From Chloroflexota bacterium (lineage in GTDB: Bacteria > Chloroflexota > Anaerolineae > Promineifilales > Promineifilaceae), in the NCBI GenBank assembly GCA_008501785.1, contig QQUD01000822.1, positions 1-7,147 on the forward strand: 7,147 bases of DNA. Reading direction: 5' to 3'. The notes beneath the pieces are model-generated. The model made no database searches and was not told the DNA's origin. It saw only the letters and a list, made by a program, of their open reading frames with translations. The position numbers and the translations under genes were made by a program. Positions 5,457 through 7,147 of this stretch are shown here, piece by piece; position 1 is the first letter of the stretch, and each line of letters begins with the position of its first letter.

Positions 5457-7147
5457 CTATTTAATCACCATTGGCAAGAAAATATAGAAAGTTGTGTCTT
5501 CATTGTCATTGTCGATAATATCAATCGTCGTGTCCGATGCGCTGATACCGTCATAAAATGTATCTGAGCTGCTCACTGTGTAGTGGATGACGCTGGTGTG
5601 ATTGCCTTCGGTGCGATTGTCGTCAACGGCCGTTACCGTCACCATCTGTACCACCTTCCAATTAGACGGTATGAAGGTGAGCACAACCGGGCTACCTGCG
5701 CCGTTACCCAAGTCGATTTGGGCATCGGGCGTAATCATTACTTCAACATTGGCCGTTGGTTCTGACTCCAGAACGACTTTAACCACATCGGCTGTGCCAT
5801 TTTCGCCAACTTTTGTTTCCCCATCAGATTCCGTAATCAAAACCCCCGCTTCATCATTATCAGTCACCATTGCTGTCACGTTGGCGATGCTGATACCTTC
5901 GTAATCGGCGTCGCTGCTGGTGGCGGTGTGGGTGATGATGCTGTTGTGGTTGGGTTCGTCGATGTCATCGTTAACGGCCGTTATCGTCACTGTTTGCGCT
6001 GAATCCCAATCACTTGTTGTGAAATTGAGTGTAACAGGATTGCCTGCACCATTGCCCAAGTCGATTTGCGCGTCTAGGGTAATCACTACATCTACATTTG
6101 CTATTGGCTGTGTTGCCAAAACCACTTCATAGCTATCTGTCGCGCCGCCTTCGGTAGCAGCGGTGCTGCTGGCAGATTCAGTAATCGTTACGCCAGGGAT
6201 GTCGGCATTAACAAGTTCAACACGCATTACACCTTTGTACGACTGGTTAAACCAAATCACATCCCGTGTTTTATTTGGTGCAAAATGATTGGCTTCATTA
6301 CTTAACAAACTGTTTACTGTGTCTGTTGTATAATTAGTCCATTCGCCTTCAAACCAACGGCTTATGCCAGACCAGTATGTATTTTGATCATATATACTTA
6401 TCCAAACCCCTCCCTGAACATCAACAACTAAATCACGTACATATCCATTTGAAATACCTTCAGGGAAAGGATAATTCGTCCAAACACCAGAATCTAGGTG
6501 GCTCACGCTCACATTTGTTGCCACCCATGGATTTCCTAACTCATCAAAATCTATTGCATAAATTCGATCACTGCTCAAACCATCTTCTGTGGTATATGTT
6601 TTCCAAGAACTGCCGTCAAAATGAGAAATTCCATATGCACCATAATATCCAAGCCATACATCAGTCCCAGAAATTTCTAATGCATCGAGCCGATTGTTTT
6701 CTAAACCATTTGCTGTTGTATAAGTTTCCCAAGAATCCCCATCGAATGCAGATAGTCCATTCCACGTGCTAAACCACACCTTTCCATTTTGGTCAACAGC
6801 AATTTGCACAACATCATTGCTAACAAGGCCGTTGCTTTGGGTGAATGTTTGCCAGTTTGTCCCATCAAAACGACTGACGCCATTACCTAAAAGGGTATCT
6901 TCGGACCAAGTAGCAAACCAGGTATTTCCGGAATCATCAGATTCAATGTCTTTAATATAATCCCCTGCTAACCCGTCCGTTGTTGTTACCATATTCCATG
7001 AAGTGCCATCATATCTAACCGCACCGGTCCGATAAACGGAAAACCAAACAGTATCGTCTGCTGTATATTCAATCACCGGGCCTGGCAGTAAGGACTGAAT
7101 GGGAAGCCCAGCTAAGTAAATGTGCCAATCAGTACCATCAAAGGTAA
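5457..7147 (-). CDS. Large extracellular-type protein: beta-propeller repeats plus two Calx-beta-like repeats (5' end outside window)
   Basis: The reading frame is open from the TAG at 5457-5459 to the window edge, so at least 562 residues are visible and the true start and any signal peptide lie beyond 7147. A GTG at 7074-7076 is internal, since the 23 residues before it form another repeat (TFDGTDWHIY). From 7147 down to about 6243 there are seven units of roughly 40 residues with the pattern FDGxxWxxYTxxxGL...D..G.VWF, like the two-component-regulator-propeller (Reg_prop) family and consistent with a seven-bladed beta-propeller. Then come two 116-residue-period repeats (GVTITES/GVLITES to TDND/IDND) resembling Calx-beta modules with acidic, possibly Ca-binding, ends. 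The protein ends in TTFYIFLPMVIK, a tail style seen on exported Chloroflexota proteins. A role in surface binding or adhesion is plausible but inferred; no catalytic motif is visible. Confidence 0.88.
   Translation of the reverse strand, partial: TFDGTDWHIYLAGLPIQSLLPGPVIEYTADDTVWFSVYRTGAVRYDGTSWNMVTTTDGLAGDYIKDIESDDSGNTWFATWSEDTLLGNGVSRFDGTNWQTFTQSNGLVSNDVVQIAVDQNGKVWFSTWNGLSAFDGDSWETYTTANGLENNRLDALEISGTDVWLGYYGAYGISHFDGSSWKTYTTEDGLSSDRIYAIDFDELGNPWVATNVSVSHLDSGVWTNYPFPEGISNGYVRDLVVDVQGGVWISIYDQNTYWSGISRWFEGEWTNYTTDTVNSLLSNEANHFAPNKTRDVIWFNQSYKGVMRVELVNADIPGVTITESASSTAATEGGATDSYEVVLATQPIANVDVVITLDAQIDLGNGAGNPVTLNFTTSDWDSAQTVTITAVNDDIDEPNHNSIITHTATSSDADYEGISIANVTAMVTDNDEAGVLITESDGETKVGENGTADVVKVVLESEPTANVEVMITPDAQIDLGNGAGSPVVLTFIPSNWKVVQMVTVTAVDDNRTEGNHTSVIHYTVSSSDTFYDGISASDTTIDIIDNDNEDTTFYIFLPMVIK
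5505..5846 (-). repeat. Calx-beta-like module, second copy
   Basis: Begins GVLITES and ends IIDND. Shared landmarks with the first copy are ANVEVMITPDAQIDLGNGAG, TVTAVDDN, EGNHTSVIHYTVSSSD and YDGIS. AQIDLGNGAG is identical in both copies and the DNA there is also close, with sporadic synonymous changes. Confidence 0.8.
5625..5634. repeat. Iterated palindrome AACGGCCGTT
   Basis: Exact copy inside the second Calx-beta-like module, coding Thr-Ala-Val in TAVDDN on the minus strand. It sits at the equivalent place to the copy in the first module. Confidence 0.6.
5853..6194 (-). repeat. Calx-beta-like module, first copy
   Basis: Begins GVTITES and ends VTDND, 116 residues before the matching point of the second copy. 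It contains ANVDVVITLDAQIDLGNGAG, TITAVNDD, NHNSIITHTATSSD and YEGIS. It has a Ser/Thr/Ala-rich insertion near the start (SASSTAATEGGATD) in place of the second copy's DGETKVGENGTAD. Confidence 0.8.
5972..5983. repeat. Iterated palindrome, extended to TAACGGCCGTTA
   Basis: The 10-base word is extended to a 12-base perfect palindrome. It codes Thr-Ala-Val in TAVNDD of the first Calx-beta-like module on the minus strand. Confidence 0.6.
6243..7147 (-). repeat. Seven propeller-blade repeats of about 40 residues
   Basis: Successive blades begin at FDGTDW (window edge), YDGTSW, FDGTNW, FDGDSW, FDGSSW, LDSGVW and WFEGEW, each followed by a xxYTxxxGL-like segment and, in the regular blades, a DxxGxVWF-type strand. 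The last two are the most diverged: blade six lacks the FDG and blade seven has an irregular loop with NHFAPNKTRDVIWF. More blades could lie upstream of the window. Confidence 0.8.

Noticed and set aside
6377..6772. Plus-strand ORF of 131 codons opposite the propeller gene
   Set aside because: It lies wholly antisense to well-formed propeller blades, and its His/Leu/Asn-rich product is a shadow of the repeats.
7074..7076. GTG as the start of the propeller protein
   Set aside because: The frame stays open to the window edge, and the 23 upstream residues form another propeller blade, so the GTG is an internal valine.

Overview
The window most likely comes from a member of the Chloroflexota (Anaerolineae, Caldilineaceae or Ardenticatenia type), though this is inferred from style and not from a marker gene. 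The pointers are a family-1 sugar-binding lipoprotein with a Glu/Ala/Pro-repeat linker, an extracellular propeller plus Calx-beta-like protein ending in FLPMVIK, heptameric intergenic repeats, and a genome word, AACGGCCGTT, that recurs far above chance.

Layout. Positions 110-1306 (+) encode an unusual response regulator: a sigma-region-4-like helix-turn-helix, a degenerate histidine-kinase-type ATPase fold, and a C-terminal receiver domain with an intact phosphorylation site. A 282-base gap follows, holding two kinds of heptamer tandem repeat, a direct repeat with an 11-base period, and a good sigma-70-type promoter (1484-1512). Then comes a (+) sugar ABC transporter operon: binding lipoprotein (1589-2932), a 172-base intercistronic spacer with two hairpins and another heptamer array, and two permeases (3105-3992 and 3989-4834) that overlap by ATGA. 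A symmetrical hairpin at 4859-4887 probably terminates transcription from both sides. On the (-) strand are a small two-helix membrane protein of unknown function (4907-5371) and a large secreted-type protein (5457 to the window end), whose 5' part lies outside the window.

How the genes work together. The binding protein resembles the glucose/mannose-binding GtsA family and the permeases are of MalF/MalG type, so the operon very likely imports a mono- or small oligosaccharide. No ATPase subunit is encoded here, so a shared ATPase elsewhere is expected. The promoter and SD sit at the binding-protein gene, and the spacer hairpins probably reduce read-through into the permeases, giving more binding protein than channel. 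The upstream response regulator may or may not control this operon; only proximity and orientation suggest it.

I see no RNA genes, insertion sequences, CRISPR arrays, phage genes or defence genes. The most noteworthy signals are the heptamer repeat family at two intergenic sites, the iterated palindrome, the pseudo-kinase/receiver architecture, a sharp codon-use switch within its gene, and the C-terminal tail motif of the secreted protein.
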